25,074 nucleotides of DNA from the NCBI GenBank assembly GCA_905214225.1, contig CAJMLL010000033.1, forward strand, positions 1-25,074. The letters are read 5' to 3'. Shown here piece by piece: positions 1 through 7,470 of this stretch. Positions within the stretch are counted from its first letter, which is position 1, and each line of letters opens with the position of its first letter. This stretch comes from an uncultured bacterium (GTDB lineage Bacteria; Bacillota; Clostridia; Peptostreptococcales; Anaerovoracaceae). Under the pieces are notes generated by a model. The model did no database searches, was not told where the DNA came from, and saw only the letters and a list, made by a program, of their open reading frames with translations. The translations under genes were made by a program, and so were the position numbers.

Positions 1-55
1 TTATTTTCAGGAAATGTAAAATAACTCTTGTGGGAAGCGCAAAAACAGTTATAAT
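1..55. repeat. Left 55-bp direct repeat flanking the insertion sequence
   Basis: These 55 bases are identical to 2073-2127, directly on the other side of the insertion sequence. I read them as a target-site duplication. The repeat contains a small inverted repeat (TTATTTT at 1-7, AAAATAA at 18-24). The window begins at base 1, so the repeat could in principle extend further left. However, the symmetric position of the IS end motifs suggests that 55 bp is the full length. Confidence 0.85.
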
Positions 56-83
56 CCCGTCTTTGACAGTTTAAAAAGAGTAA

Positions 84-123
84 AAGTGCCATAACCGTCG
101 AATTTACAACGGCTGTGGCACTT
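84..123 (-). terminator. Intrinsic terminator downstream of the transposase
   Basis: Arms 84-98 and 109-123 pair over 15 positions with one mismatch and one wobble, around a 10-base loop. On the minus strand the hairpin is followed by a T-rich run. The plus strand is also T-rich just beyond the hairpin, so it could block transcription in both directions and insulate the element. Confidence 0.7.
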
Positions 124-153
124 GTTTTCTTTTGTGAAATTGTAGTATTTTCT

Positions 154-1866
154 CTATGATCTTGTCTCTTTCAAAATTTTTTTCATCTGTTTATCAGAGA
201 TGAACTCGACATCTGTCTGGAAGCCGCATGCTTTGTGCAGAGCATCCGTTATCCGATCTCTGGTGTAGCAGGGAATATACCCTATCCCTTCAATCCTTCG
301 GAATTTCATCGTCTTCATAGCATCAATGATCTCGCGGATTGTAAACTTTCCATCCAGCTTAATTTCAAGCGTCCGATATACCAGCAGGGCAAGGAAGCAG
401 GTCAGGAAATGCGCTTCAATCCGCTCGTCTCTTTGAAGATAGACAGGACGTGAACGGAACTCTGATTTCATGACGCGGAATGACTCCTCGATTTCCCATC
501 TCTGCTTGTTGATCCTGATGATGCTGCCAATATCATCTTCCAGGGTTGTACATATTGCATAAAAACCATCATAGTGTTCTTCTTCTGCTATTTTCTCATC
601 ATTCAACGCCTGTGTTTTTAGTTCTGCCAGAACACCGTCTATGGTCATCTGCTGCTCCTCAATGAATCTCCTTGGGTCGTTCTGATTTCTGGTCTCCTTT
701 TTCTTTCCCTGATCGATGATTTTCAGTGCTCTGTCGATCTGTCTGGAACGGATCGACCGCTGATATTCCCTGTATTTCAGAGAGTAGGAGACGATCAGTC
801 TCTGCTCGAGTCCGTTCTCATTGATCCATCTTTCCTTAAAGAAAATATCGTGGAAATGGCTTTTCTCGTCCAGTTCCTCCAGATTGTATTCTTTTGGGTC
901 GTCCATACGTCTCCATCCGGAAGGATCAAGTGCCCACTCTTTCAGGTGCTTTTTCAGGCTTTTCAGAGACTGCGTCACGATGAAGGAGCGGCCGCTGATG
1001 TTATTGAAATGGCGGTTTGTCCGGGAAGCAAGCCCGGCATCTGTGCATACGATGAACCGGGAAAGGTTAAAATCGGACAGAACCGTTTTCTCTAACGGGA
1101 TCAGAGATGGCTGCTCGTTCTGGTTCCCGGGAAAAACGGTGAGTGCAAGAGGCAGTACGTTTCCATCCATGAAAAGTCCCATCTGAACGATTGGATTAGG
1201 ACGATGTTCCTTGCTTCTTCCATATTGACGCAGTCCGTCTGCCTCTTCTGTTTCGAAAAAGAAATTGGTGCAGTCGTAATAGAGAACGGATGTGTTGTGC
1301 ATGCCCTGATTGTTGTTATACAGGGAGGCCTGGATGAAAGAGGACTCCTTTTGGAGAACATCCAGAGCACGGTAAACATCATGCAGTTCATATCCGGGAG
1401 TTTCCAACAGACTTCTGCAGTATTCCAGCGTGGATCGCTTGGAGCAGGGATCCAGAATTCTGGCGTAGAGCAGATCACGGACGATTTCACACAGGTCAAA
1501 CTTGAAACGGTACTTTTTCTGTATTCTGCGGCAGGTCTTATCGATCCCAAGTTCGTAAAATGCTTTCTGAAGGAAGAGATATCCACCATTGAATGTTGTC
1601 ATCTTGTCCGGCTCCAACTGCCTGCTTCCGGAAAGGTCAATGGAAACATCAAGAGTGCCCTGTTTCTCTGCTTCCGTATATTTGCGTGCCTGCTCCTTGG
1701 CCCAGGCAATAACAGCGTCACGGTCGTTGTTGTGCTCCGGAAGCCGTTCCTGCATCGTACCGAGCTTTTTAAAAATCCGGGTTGTTGATTTGCCGTCCTC
1801 CTTGCGATAGGACTTGATGATGTACAGCTGTTCAGCATTCTTGGACTTGACGATATTGAGGCGCAT
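154..1866 (-). CDS. IS1634-family DDE transposase
   Basis: This 570-aa protein catalyses cut-and-paste movement of the surrounding element. The visible DDE residues are Asp198 in YYDCTNFFFE, Asp276 in CTDAGLAS, and a Glu near residue 460 in the RWEIEESFRVMK stretch. The last is the R-W-x-I-E-E-x-F-x-x-x-K signature of the IS4-type Transposase_11 fold. The insertion between the second Asp and the Glu (about residues 280-450) is long and charged. The length fits IS1634-type transposases, which are usually 500-600 aa. The start ATG at 1864-1866 has an AGGAGA site about 6 bases upstream. There is no frameshift or internal stop, so the gene appears active. The large plus-strand frames inside it are shadows. 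Confidence 0.95.
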   Translation of the reverse strand: MRLNIVKSKNAEQLYIIKSYRKEDGKSTTRIFKKLGTMQERLPEHNNDRDAVIAWAKEQARKYTEAEKQGTLDVSIDLSGSRQLEPDKMTTFNGGYLFLQKAFYELGIDKTCRRIQKKYRFKFDLCEIVRDLLYARILDPCSKRSTLEYCRSLLETPGYELHDVYRALDVLQKESSFIQASLYNNNQGMHNTSVLYYDCTNFFFETEEADGLRQYGRSKEHRPNPIVQMGLFMDGNVLPLALTVFPGNQNEQPSLIPLEKTVLSDFNLSRFIVCTDAGLASRTNRHFNNISGRSFIVTQSLKSLKKHLKEWALDPSGWRRMDDPKEYNLEELDEKSHFHDIFFKERWINENGLEQRLIVSYSLKYREYQRSIRSRQIDRALKIIDQGKKKETRNQNDPRRFIEEQQMTIDGVLAELKTQALNDEKIAEEEHYDGFYAICTTLEDDIGSIIRINKQRWEIEESFRVMKSEFRSRPVYLQRDERIEAHFLTCFLALLVYRTLEIKLDGKFTIREIIDAMKTMKFRRIEGIGYIPCYTRDRITDALHKACGFQTDVEFISDKQMKKILKETRS

Positions 1867-1922
1867 AATATCTCTCCTGTGTACTGGAATTGCAACGTTC
1901 TCAAGTGGTTACACTTAAGACT

Positions 1923-1928
1923 ATTATA
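1923..1928 (-). promoter_or_regulatory. Probable -10 box of the transposase promoter
   Basis: On the minus strand this reads TATAAT, about 55 bases before the transposase start. A matching -35 box is weak: only TTGTGG- or GTGGTA-like sequences lie at 18-20 bases. It is therefore at best a moderate promoter. Confidence 0.4.
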
Positions 1929-2072
1929 TCACACAATACCGAACAATACCACAACTATTTTTACGAAATTTGACAAAAAAAGAAAGCCATTGCAAGGCTT
2001 CCAGCGATTTTTGTGCTTTGAAACTGTCAAACTCCCGAGTCAGGTGACAGCAGCGTAACTGTCAAATAAAGG

Positions 2073-2127
2073 TTATTTTCAGGAAATGTAAAATAACTCT
2101 TGTGGGAAGCGCAAAAACAGTTATAAT
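2073..2127. repeat. Right 55-bp direct repeat flanking the insertion sequence
   Basis: Exact copy of 1-55. The sequence diverges right after it (2128 onwards against 56 onwards). This copy still joins the host sequence leading to the P-loop gene, so the element landed about 150 bp upstream of that gene's promoter. Confidence 0.85.
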
Positions 2128-2276
2128 ATAAATATAACGATATTTTCTAATAATTATGATTATTAGTCGGCGCCTTGCCAGGCAGGTTTTGTCTGCGGAG
2201 AGCCCCGCTGCAGGGGAAAAAATTAACGACAGTGCAGACAACTTTCCTCCACAAGCCTCATCCGGTGAAATATTCA

Positions 2277-2305
2277 TTGAATGGCGCCGGCCCGTAGTGT
2301 ATAAT
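2277..2305 (+). promoter_or_regulatory. Sigma-A-type promoter for the P-loop gene
   Basis: TTGAAT at 2277-2282, a 17-base spacer and a perfect TATAAT at 2300-2305, about 30 bases before the start codon. It lies outside the insertion sequence, so transcription of the gene need not depend on the element. Confidence 0.75.
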
Positions 2306-2335
2306 ATTTCTATATCTAAGACAGGAGGGATGGTT

Positions 2336-2761
2336 ATGGTTAAAGTATTAGTCGGACACAAGGGAACAGGCAAGACTAAGATGATGGTTGACCTTGCGAA
2401 CGAGCAGGCCGGGAAGGCGGACGGAACAGTCCTCTTCATCAATAAAAATGCCAGACTTACATATGATCTGAAACACGAGATTCGTGTCGTGACAATGGAA
2501 GATTATCAGGGTGTCACAGACAGTGATGAATACATCGGATTCATCTATGGCATCATCAGTTCCGACCACGACATCGAGGCGATTTACATAGACAGCATTT
2601 TAAAGTTTGCGAACTTCTCCCTGGGAGATCTTCCGAAGTTCCTGGAGAGACTGGACAACATCTCCAAGCAGTATGGCATGGACTTCACCGTAAGCCTGTC
2701 TGCTGACAAGGAAGAGATGATCGGTGTTGATTTCTCCAAGTACGAGGTATTAAATCAGTAG
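2336..2761 (+). CDS. Small P-loop NTPase-like protein of unknown function
   Basis: A 141-aa protein with a clear Walker A motif GHKGTGKT at residues 7-14, directly after the first beta strand (MVKVLV). A hydrophobic acidic strand further on (IEAIYIDSIL) could serve as Walker B. There is no signal peptide or membrane segment. The reading frame is open upstream to 2156, but the start is ATG 2336: AGGAGG ends 7 bases before it and the promoter -10 box lies at 2300. ATG 2330 would sit almost on top of the ribosome binding site. The gene has its own promoter and a strong terminator, so it is monocistronic. Short proteins of this type are sometimes labelled PilT-like or hypothetical in clostridia. 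I see only nucleotide binding and assign no role. Confidence 0.85.
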   Translation: MVKVLVGHKGTGKTKMMVDLANEQAGKADGTVLFINKNARLTYDLKHEIRVVTMEDYQGVTDSDEYIGFIYGIISSDHDIEAIYIDSILKFANFSLGDLPKFLERLDNISKQYGMDFTVSLSADKEEMIGVDFSKYEVLNQ

Positions 2762-2783
2762 CGTCTCATCCGATGAATTATGA

Positions 2784-2808
2784 GGGAGCAGTGTATGCTC
2801 CCTTTTTT
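2784..2808 (+). terminator. Strong intrinsic terminator after the P-loop gene
   Basis: GGGAGCA (2784-2790), a 5-base loop, TGCTCCC (2796-2802) and six T. It separates the P-loop gene from the Nudix gene. It also argues against extending the Nudix protein upstream to the first in-frame ATG at 2773, which would lie before the hairpin. Confidence 0.92.
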
Positions 2809-2844
2809 CATATGTCAGGGACAAAAGAAAGGGGCAGGGAAACA

Positions 2845-3534
2845 ATGAACTGGGATGAGCTGACGCTTGAACATGTCCGGAACGCCTACCGCTGCCACCA
2901 GCCAGTTTCTATGGGAAAACACAGAATATATTCTGTTCTGGTGCCGCTGGTGAAAAAAGAAGACGGACTGTATCTTCTCTATGAGCGCAGGAGCACGCGG
3001 ATGAAGACGCAGCCGGGAGAAAGCTGCTTTCCGGGAGGCCATCTGGAGGACGGGGAGGACCCGCTTGAGACGGCGCTCCGGGAGACGGAAGAAGAAATCG
3101 GCATTCCAAGAGGGCGGATTGAACTGGCCGGGCCGGGGGATATCCTTTACGGAATCGCGAATTTTACGCTGTATACCTATATTGGGATCATACAGGAAGA
3201 GGATCTTCAGCATCTTGCGCTGGAAAAGGATGAGGTGGAGGAGGTCTTCCTGATTCCGCTCACGGCCTTTTTTGAGAATCCGCCGGAGAAACACCTGGAG
3301 CAGGCAAAGCCGGTGATCCCGGAAGATTTTCCCTATGCGAGAGTGGGAATCGGAAAAGACTACCCGTGGAGAGTCGCAAAGTCTCCCATCTATATTTATG
3401 AAATCGAAGGCCGCGTAATCTGGGGAATGACGGCGTTCATCACCAGAAATGTGCTGAAGACTCTGGCGGCATCTGTGGAAGGGCTGAATTTTGACGAGGA
3501 AGCGCAGAAACAGAAAGAGTCCGCACAAGAGTAA
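2845..3534 (+). CDS. Nudix hydrolase, CoA diphosphatase type
   Basis: A 229-aa cytosolic hydrolase predicted to cleave coenzyme A or its derivatives into 4'-phosphopantetheine and 3',5'-ADP. Residues 65-87 form a complete Nudix box (G-x5-E-x7-RETEEEIGI), which binds the metals. Just before it, YERRSTRMKTQPGESCFPGG (46-65) matches the extra signature of the CoA-specific Nudix subfamily (NUDT7/NUDT8/YeaB type). I chose ATG 2845 because it follows a purine-rich GGGGCAGGG site and lies beyond the preceding terminator. The methyltransferase gene begins 30 bases downstream, so the two are probably cotranscribed. Specificity rests on the motif only. The C-terminal tail (EEAQKQKESAQE) is charged and probably disordered. 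Confidence 0.88.
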   Translation: MNWDELTLEHVRNAYRCHQPVSMGKHRIYSVLVPLVKKEDGLYLLYERRSTRMKTQPGESCFPGGHLEDGEDPLETALRETEEEIGIPRGRIELAGPGDILYGIANFTLYTYIGIIQEEDLQHLALEKDEVEEVFLIPLTAFFENPPEKHLEQAKPVIPEDFPYARVGIGKDYPWRVAKSPIYIYEIEGRVIWGMTAFITRNVLKTLAASVEGLNFDEEAQKQKESAQE

Positions 3535-3564
3535 ATTACAGTAAGTGACAGGAGAAGCATTAGA

Positions 3565-4926
3565 ATGAGCAGTCTGCTGAAAGATATCGCAAAAGTAATC
3601 GAGCGCGCAAAGGTGCAGGCGGCAAACGTCAAGCCGCAGGAGTTCACGCTGACGGAAGAGATCGGGCAGCATACGCAGAACCGCCTGTTCTGCGGAGACA
3701 ATATCCATCTGATCAAGGCGATGACGATGGACCCGAAATGGAAGGGAAAGATTCAGATGATCTACCTGGATCCGCCGTTTTTCAGCAAGGCTGACTATGA
3801 CGCGGTGCTGAGCACGGACGGAGACAAGGTCAAGCATCTGGCCTACAATGACCGCTGGAAACACGGCATGTATGAATATCTCCGCCAGCTGACCGCCCGG
3901 CTGATCCTGATGAAGGACCTGCTTTCCGATGAGGGACTTCTGTTCCTTCATCTGGACTGGCACGCCGTTCATTATGCCAAAGTCGTCATGGACGAGATCT
4001 TCGGTGAACAGAATTTTGTCAATGAAATCATCTGGACCTATAAATCCGGCGGAAGCACTAAGCGCCGTTTTTCCAGAAAACATGACAATATTCTGGTCTA
4101 TTCCAAGACCAGCAAATACATGTTCCACGCTCTGAAGGAAAAGTCCTACAACCGGGGATTCAAGCCTTATCATTTTAAAGGGGTACAGGAGTACCGGGAT
4201 GAAGTCGGCTGGTACACCATGGTGAACATGAAAGATGTCTGGAACATCGACATGGTTGGAAGAACCTCGGCAGAGCGCACAGGCTATGCGACCCAGAAGC
4301 CGGAAGCCCTTTTGGAGCGGATTATCGACTGCTGTACCAACGAGAACGACATCTGCGCGGATTTCTTCTGCGGAAGCGGAACCCTTCCGGCAGTAGCCGT
4401 AAGAAAGGGCAGAAGGTTCGTTGCCTGTGACAACGGCGCTTTAGCTATCGAGAATACCATCGGCAGAATCGCCTCCCAAAGAGGCCGCCTGAAGGTCTAC
4501 AGCACCAAACCGCTGGAAGACGCTCTGGTCAAGTCGCTGCGGCCGAGATTTGAGGCGGAACTTCATGCCGAGGTCCGGGACATCGTCTCCAGCCCGCAGA
4601 AGATCCTGCAGATTTCCCTTGAGAACGTAAAGGAGCGGCGCCTGGAGCAGGAGATGAATGAAAAGTCCGCTGCCCAGGTCAGAAAGATCGAGAAGGAGAA
4701 GCCGCTCGATCTGGTGCAGGCCTGGAGCATCGACTATAACTTTGACGGCAAAGTCTTCCGTCCTAAGGAGATTTACCTGAGAAGAAACGGAAAACTGCAG
4801 ACCACTTCCGAAAAGATGATCGATGCCCTGGAAGCTCAGCATCTGGACCACATCGTGGTAAAAATCGTCGATATCATGGGAAATGTAAGCTTTCAGCGAC
4901 TGGAAGAGATCACCTTCTTCGACTAA
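3565..4926 (+). CDS. Site-specific DNA methyltransferase, beta-class (orphan, probably adenine-N6)
   Basis: A 453-aa S-adenosylmethionine-dependent DNA methylase. The catalytic motif IV DPPF is at residues 69-72. The SAM-binding motif DFFCGSGT follows at 266-273, and this order (IV before I) defines the beta class, which includes type III Mod enzymes. TQKPEALLERII just before motif I is the usual motif X region. The last 120 residues or so lack family motifs and end in a conserved-looking beta-rich block (YNFDGKVFRPKEIYLRR); they may help bind DNA. AGGAGA sits 9 bases before the ATG. No restriction subunit or specificity gene is next to it, so it looks like an orphan methylase with a possible epigenetic role. 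The target base is inferred: adenine is likelier, but N4-cytosine cannot be excluded. Confidence 0.88.
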   Translation: MSSLLKDIAKVIERAKVQAANVKPQEFTLTEEIGQHTQNRLFCGDNIHLIKAMTMDPKWKGKIQMIYLDPPFFSKADYDAVLSTDGDKVKHLAYNDRWKHGMYEYLRQLTARLILMKDLLSDEGLLFLHLDWHAVHYAKVVMDEIFGEQNFVNEIIWTYKSGGSTKRRFSRKHDNILVYSKTSKYMFHALKEKSYNRGFKPYHFKGVQEYRDEVGWYTMVNMKDVWNIDMVGRTSAERTGYATQKPEALLERIIDCCTNENDICADFFCGSGTLPAVAVRKGRRFVACDNGALAIENTIGRIASQRGRLKVYSTKPLEDALVKSLRPRFEAELHAEVRDIVSSPQKILQISLENVKERRLEQEMNEKSAAQVRKIEKEKPLDLVQAWSIDYNFDGKVFRPKEIYLRRNGKLQTTSEKMIDALEAQHLDHIVVKIVDIMGNVSFQRLEEITFFD

Positions 4927-4941
4927 TATGCGGATGGATAT

Positions 4942-4959
4942 TGTGAATAAATATTAATC
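4942..4959 (+). promoter_or_regulatory. ARG-box-like operator (ArgR), upstream copy
   Basis: The 18 bases contain TGAATAAATATTAA and fit the ARG box WNTGAATWWWWATTCANW at all but two positions. They lie about 120 bases before the argC promoter, on the far side of the methyltransferase terminator. The first 13 bases, plus the T before them, recur at 5038-5051. ArgR binds paired boxes as a hexamer in arginine's presence. Function is inferred from the match and from the arginine genes that follow. Confidence 0.55.
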
Positions 4960-4992
4960 CTTATCTCTGACATCATTTATGTTTGAAAAACG

Positions 4993-5030
4993 ACAGCAGA
5001 CTGGTGTAAATCGCACCGTTCTGCTGTTTT
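4993..5030 (+). terminator. Intrinsic terminator after the methyltransferase gene
   Basis: ACAGCAGA (4993-5000) and GGTG pair with CACC and TCTGCTGT (to 5027) around a 7-base loop, with two internal mismatches, followed by TTTTCCTT. It closes the Nudix-methyltransferase unit. Confidence 0.85.
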
Positions 5031-5038
5031 CCTTATGT

Positions 5039-5056
5039 TGTGAATAAATATGGTGA
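5039..5056 (+). promoter_or_regulatory. ARG-box-like operator (ArgR), promoter-proximal copy
   Basis: TGAATAAATAT here repeats the left part of the upstream box, but the right half (ATGGT) departs from ATTCA, so it is a weaker match. It ends 20 bases before the argC -35 box, where a bound ArgR hexamer bridging both copies could interfere with polymerase. Confidence 0.5.
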
Positions 5057-5075
5057 AAAAAACACAGAATACATG

Positions 5076-5104
5076 TTGCATTTTCTTACGGAAAAGAGTA
5101 TGAT
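5076..5104 (+). promoter_or_regulatory. Promoter of the argCJBD operon
   Basis: TTGCAT (5076-5081), a 17-base spacer and TATGAT (5099-5104). It lies 62 bases before argC and directly downstream of the ARG-box-like sites. Confidence 0.75.
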
Positions 5105-5165
5105 TACACCATTACAGAAACTATAGCAGAGAATATATTATTGAGAGTTTAAGGAGGCGGTCAGA

Positions 5166-6098
5166 TTGGCTTTCCATATCTTTATCGACGGTGCGCACGG
5201 CACTACGGGACTGAAGATCAGAGAGTATCTTGAAGATCGGGATGATATAGAAATTATTGAAATCGATGAGGCGAAGAGAAAGGACCTGGACGAACGGGTG
5301 AAGATGACGCAGAAGGCAGATGTATCCATTCTCTGCCTGCCGGACAGCGCATCTGAGGAGCTCGCGAAAGCGGTGCCGGAGGGCGTCCGCCTGATCGACA
5401 CATCCACAGCCCACCGCGTGAATCCGGACTGGGTTTACGGATTTGCTGAGCTTCAGAAAGGGCAGAGAGAAAAGATCAGGCAGGCAGAGCGCGTTGCCAA
5501 TCCAGGCTGCCACGCAACCGGCTTCATTTCGCTGGTCAAGCCGCTTGTGGCGGAAGGCATCTGCGGAAGTGAGTATCCATTTACTTCCTTCTGCGTAACC
5601 GGATATTCCGGAGGCGGAAAAAAGATGATCGCCCGTCATGAGGATCCGGACCGTCCGTCTTACCTGGTCAGCCCGGGACAGTATGGACTGACCCAGCAGC
5701 ATAAGCATCTGCCGGAGATGATGAAGATGACAGGAATCTCCCTTGCGCCTTCGTTTTGTCCGATCGTCGGCGACTTCTACAGCGGAATGGTCATGACGGT
5801 TCCGCTGAGAAAAGAGCTGATGGAGAAGAAATACGGCGTGAAAGACCTGATTAAGATGTATCAGGACTATTATCAGGGGGAGAAACTGATCACGGTCAAT
5901 GAAGAGGTTCCGGATGACGGATTCATCCACAGCGATCTGAAGGCCGGAAAGAACTCTCTGGAGATTTTCGTCAGCGGAAACGATGAGCGTCCTCTGGTCA
6001 TTTCCAGATTCGATAATCTGGGCAAGGGCGCGTCCGGAGCAGCGGTGCAGAACCTGAACATCATGCTTGGAATCGAGGAGACAAAGGGTCTGCTGTAA
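5166..6098 (+). CDS. argC: N-acetyl-gamma-glutamyl-phosphate reductase (short, type 2)
   Basis: Third step of arginine synthesis: NADPH-dependent reduction of N-acetylglutamyl 5-phosphate to the semialdehyde, in the cytosol. The 310-aa protein starts with the short-type signature FIDGAHGTTGLKI (residues 6-18), which includes the nucleotide-binding glycines. The catalytic Cys115 lies in ANPGCHATGF. The common type is about 345 aa; this is the shorter class annotated as argC type 2. The start codon is TTG, set by AAGGAGG 8 bases upstream; no ATG or GTG fits as well. It is the first gene of the operon, behind ARG-box-like operators, so arginine repression is likely. The large minus-strand frame inside it is a shadow. 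Confidence 0.96.
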   Translation: MAFHIFIDGAHGTTGLKIREYLEDRDDIEIIEIDEAKRKDLDERVKMTQKADVSILCLPDSASEELAKAVPEGVRLIDTSTAHRVNPDWVYGFAELQKGQREKIRQAERVANPGCHATGFISLVKPLVAEGICGSEYPFTSFCVTGYSGGGKKMIARHEDPDRPSYLVSPGQYGLTQQHKHLPEMMKMTGISLAPSFCPIVGDFYSGMVMTVPLRKELMEKKYGVKDLIKMYQDYYQGEKLITVNEEVPDDGFIHSDLKAGKNSLEIFVSGNDERPLVISRFDNLGKGASGAAVQNLNIMLGIEETKGLL

Positions 6099-6159
6099 AG
6101 AGGAATACGCAGTTTCAAACAGAAATTCAGATATATGGAAATAGAGGAAAGGGAAAACG

Positions 6160-7374
6160 ATGGAAAAGATTAACGGAGGTGTCTGCGCGGCACCGGGTTT
6201 TCAGGCAGCCGGAACATTCGGCGGAATCGGAAAAAATGAAGAAAAGGGCGATATGGCGCTGATTTTAAGTGATACAGTCTGCAACACGGCAGCGATTTTC
6301 ACCAAAAACAAGGTTCAGGGCGCCCACATCAAGGTCAGCAGAAAGCATCTGGAAAACGGCAAGGCCCAGGCCATTCTCTGCAACAGCGGAAACGCGAATA
6401 CCTGCACAGCAGACGGCGTTGACGTTGCGGAAGAGGGTTGCAGACTCGCTGCAGATGCCTGTGGAATTTCCCCATACGACGTTCTTCCGGCATCCACCGG
6501 AGTTATCGGCGAGCCGATGCCGATCGAGCCCTTTAAAGTCGGTGTTCCGAAGCTGAAGGAAGGTCTGAGCTATACAGGTTCCACTTCCGCGGCCAAAGCC
6601 ATGATGACGACGGATACCTATCCGAAGGAGATGGCAGTTCAGTTCACTGCAGGCGGAAAGACCTGCACCATCGGCGGCGCTGCCAAGGGATCCGGCATGA
6701 TCCATCCGAACATGGGAACCATGCTGGTCTTCATCACCACAGACTGCGCGATCTCTCCGGAGATGATCCAGAAAGCCCTGTCCGATGAGGCACCGGCAAG
6801 CTACAACCAGATCAGCATCGACGGTGACACGTCCACTAACGACACGGTATTCCTGATGGCAAACGGCAAGGCAGGAAACGCGGAGATCACTGAGGAAAAT
6901 GCAGATTACAAGGCCTTCTGCGAGGCACTTCATGAAGTCAGCGTAGACATCGCCCGCATGGTTGCCGGAGACGGCGAAGGCGCAACCCGCCTGATCGAGG
7001 CCCATGTCGTTCATGCACCGAGCCTGAAAGCCGCAAGAGCCGTATCCAAGAGTGTCATCTGCTCCAATCTGGTCAAGGCCGCCATGTTCGCGGCTGATGC
7101 CAACTGGGGAAGAATCCTCGACGCCATCGGCTACACCGACGCTGATTTCAGCGCCGACAATGTGGACGTCAGCATTCACTCCGACAAGGGTGAAATCACT
7201 GTCTGCAAGGCCACTGCAGCCGTTCCGTTCAGCGAGGAGAAGGCAGCGGAAGTTCTGGGCGAGGATGCCGTTTACGTTGAAATCGACCTTCACGATGGAG
7301 ATTTTGAGGCCAGCGCCTTTGGCTGCGATCTGACCTATGAATACATTAAGATCAACGCGGAGTACCGTTCTTAA
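6160..7374 (+). CDS. argJ: Bifunctional ornithine acetyltransferase / N-acetylglutamate synthase
   Basis: ArgJ moves the acetyl group from N-acetylornithine to glutamate, making the arginine pathway cyclic. Many family members also use acetyl-CoA to prime it, and no separate argA is seen here. The 404-aa precursor should cut itself into alpha and beta chains just before Thr187, the nucleophile, in GSGMIHPNMGTML. The residue before it is Gly186, where the textbook motif has Ala. STGVIGEP (112-119) helps form the oxyanion hole. The C-terminus (YEYIKINAEYRS) is typical. The gene lies 61 bases after argC with a GAGGAAAGGG site before its ATG. Whether it is bifunctional or only a transferase cannot be decided from sequence alone. 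Confidence 0.96.
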   Translation: MEKINGGVCAAPGFQAAGTFGGIGKNEEKGDMALILSDTVCNTAAIFTKNKVQGAHIKVSRKHLENGKAQAILCNSGNANTCTADGVDVAEEGCRLAADACGISPYDVLPASTGVIGEPMPIEPFKVGVPKLKEGLSYTGSTSAAKAMMTTDTYPKEMAVQFTAGGKTCTIGGAAKGSGMIHPNMGTMLVFITTDCAISPEMIQKALSDEAPASYNQISIDGDTSTNDTVFLMANGKAGNAEITEENADYKAFCEALHEVSVDIARMVAGDGEGATRLIEAHVVHAPSLKAARAVSKSVICSNLVKAAMFAADANWGRILDAIGYTDADFSADNVDVSIHSDKGEITVCKATAAVPFSEEKAAEVLGEDAVYVEIDLHDGDFEASAFGCDLTYEYIKINAEYRS

Positions 7375-7470
7375 TTCTGACAAAGGAAAACTTTCAAGAC
7401 AGAAAAGCGGCTGCTAAACAGCCATACTGCCTCCTGTGAGGAGAGGGAAAGGAAAAAGGACGGAAAACAA

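Larger units (their letters stand above)
56..2072 (-). mobile_element. IS1634-family (IS4-like group) insertion sequence, complete
   Basis: One intact transposase gene fills the element. The ends carry an imperfect 16-bp inverted repeat: 56-71 on the left and the complement of 2057-2072 on the right. Both contain TTTGACAGTT placed 6 bp from the edge, with about 12 of 16 positions matching. A second inward copy of the motif lies at 2021-2031 on the right side only. Identical 55-bp direct repeats flank the element. IS1634, described in Mycoplasma mycoides, is known to generate long, variable-length direct repeats, so the long duplication fits the family. The intact gene and identical flanking repeats suggest a recent insertion. 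The exact ends are inferred from symmetry. Confidence 0.85.

Noticed and set aside
1204..1788. 194-codon plus-strand frame inside the transposase gene
   Set aside because: It is the antisense of a well-supported DDE transposase and has no ribosome binding site or recognisable protein features.
2156..2335. Upstream extension of the P-loop protein by 60 residues
   Set aside because: The promoter -10 box is at 2300-2305 and AGGAGG precedes ATG 2336, so the extension lies upstream of the transcript start.
2815..4173. 452-codon minus-strand frame across the Nudix and methyltransferase genes
   Set aside because: Opposite two genes with complete catalytic motifs; its translation resembles no known protein and is rich in residues typical of antisense frames.
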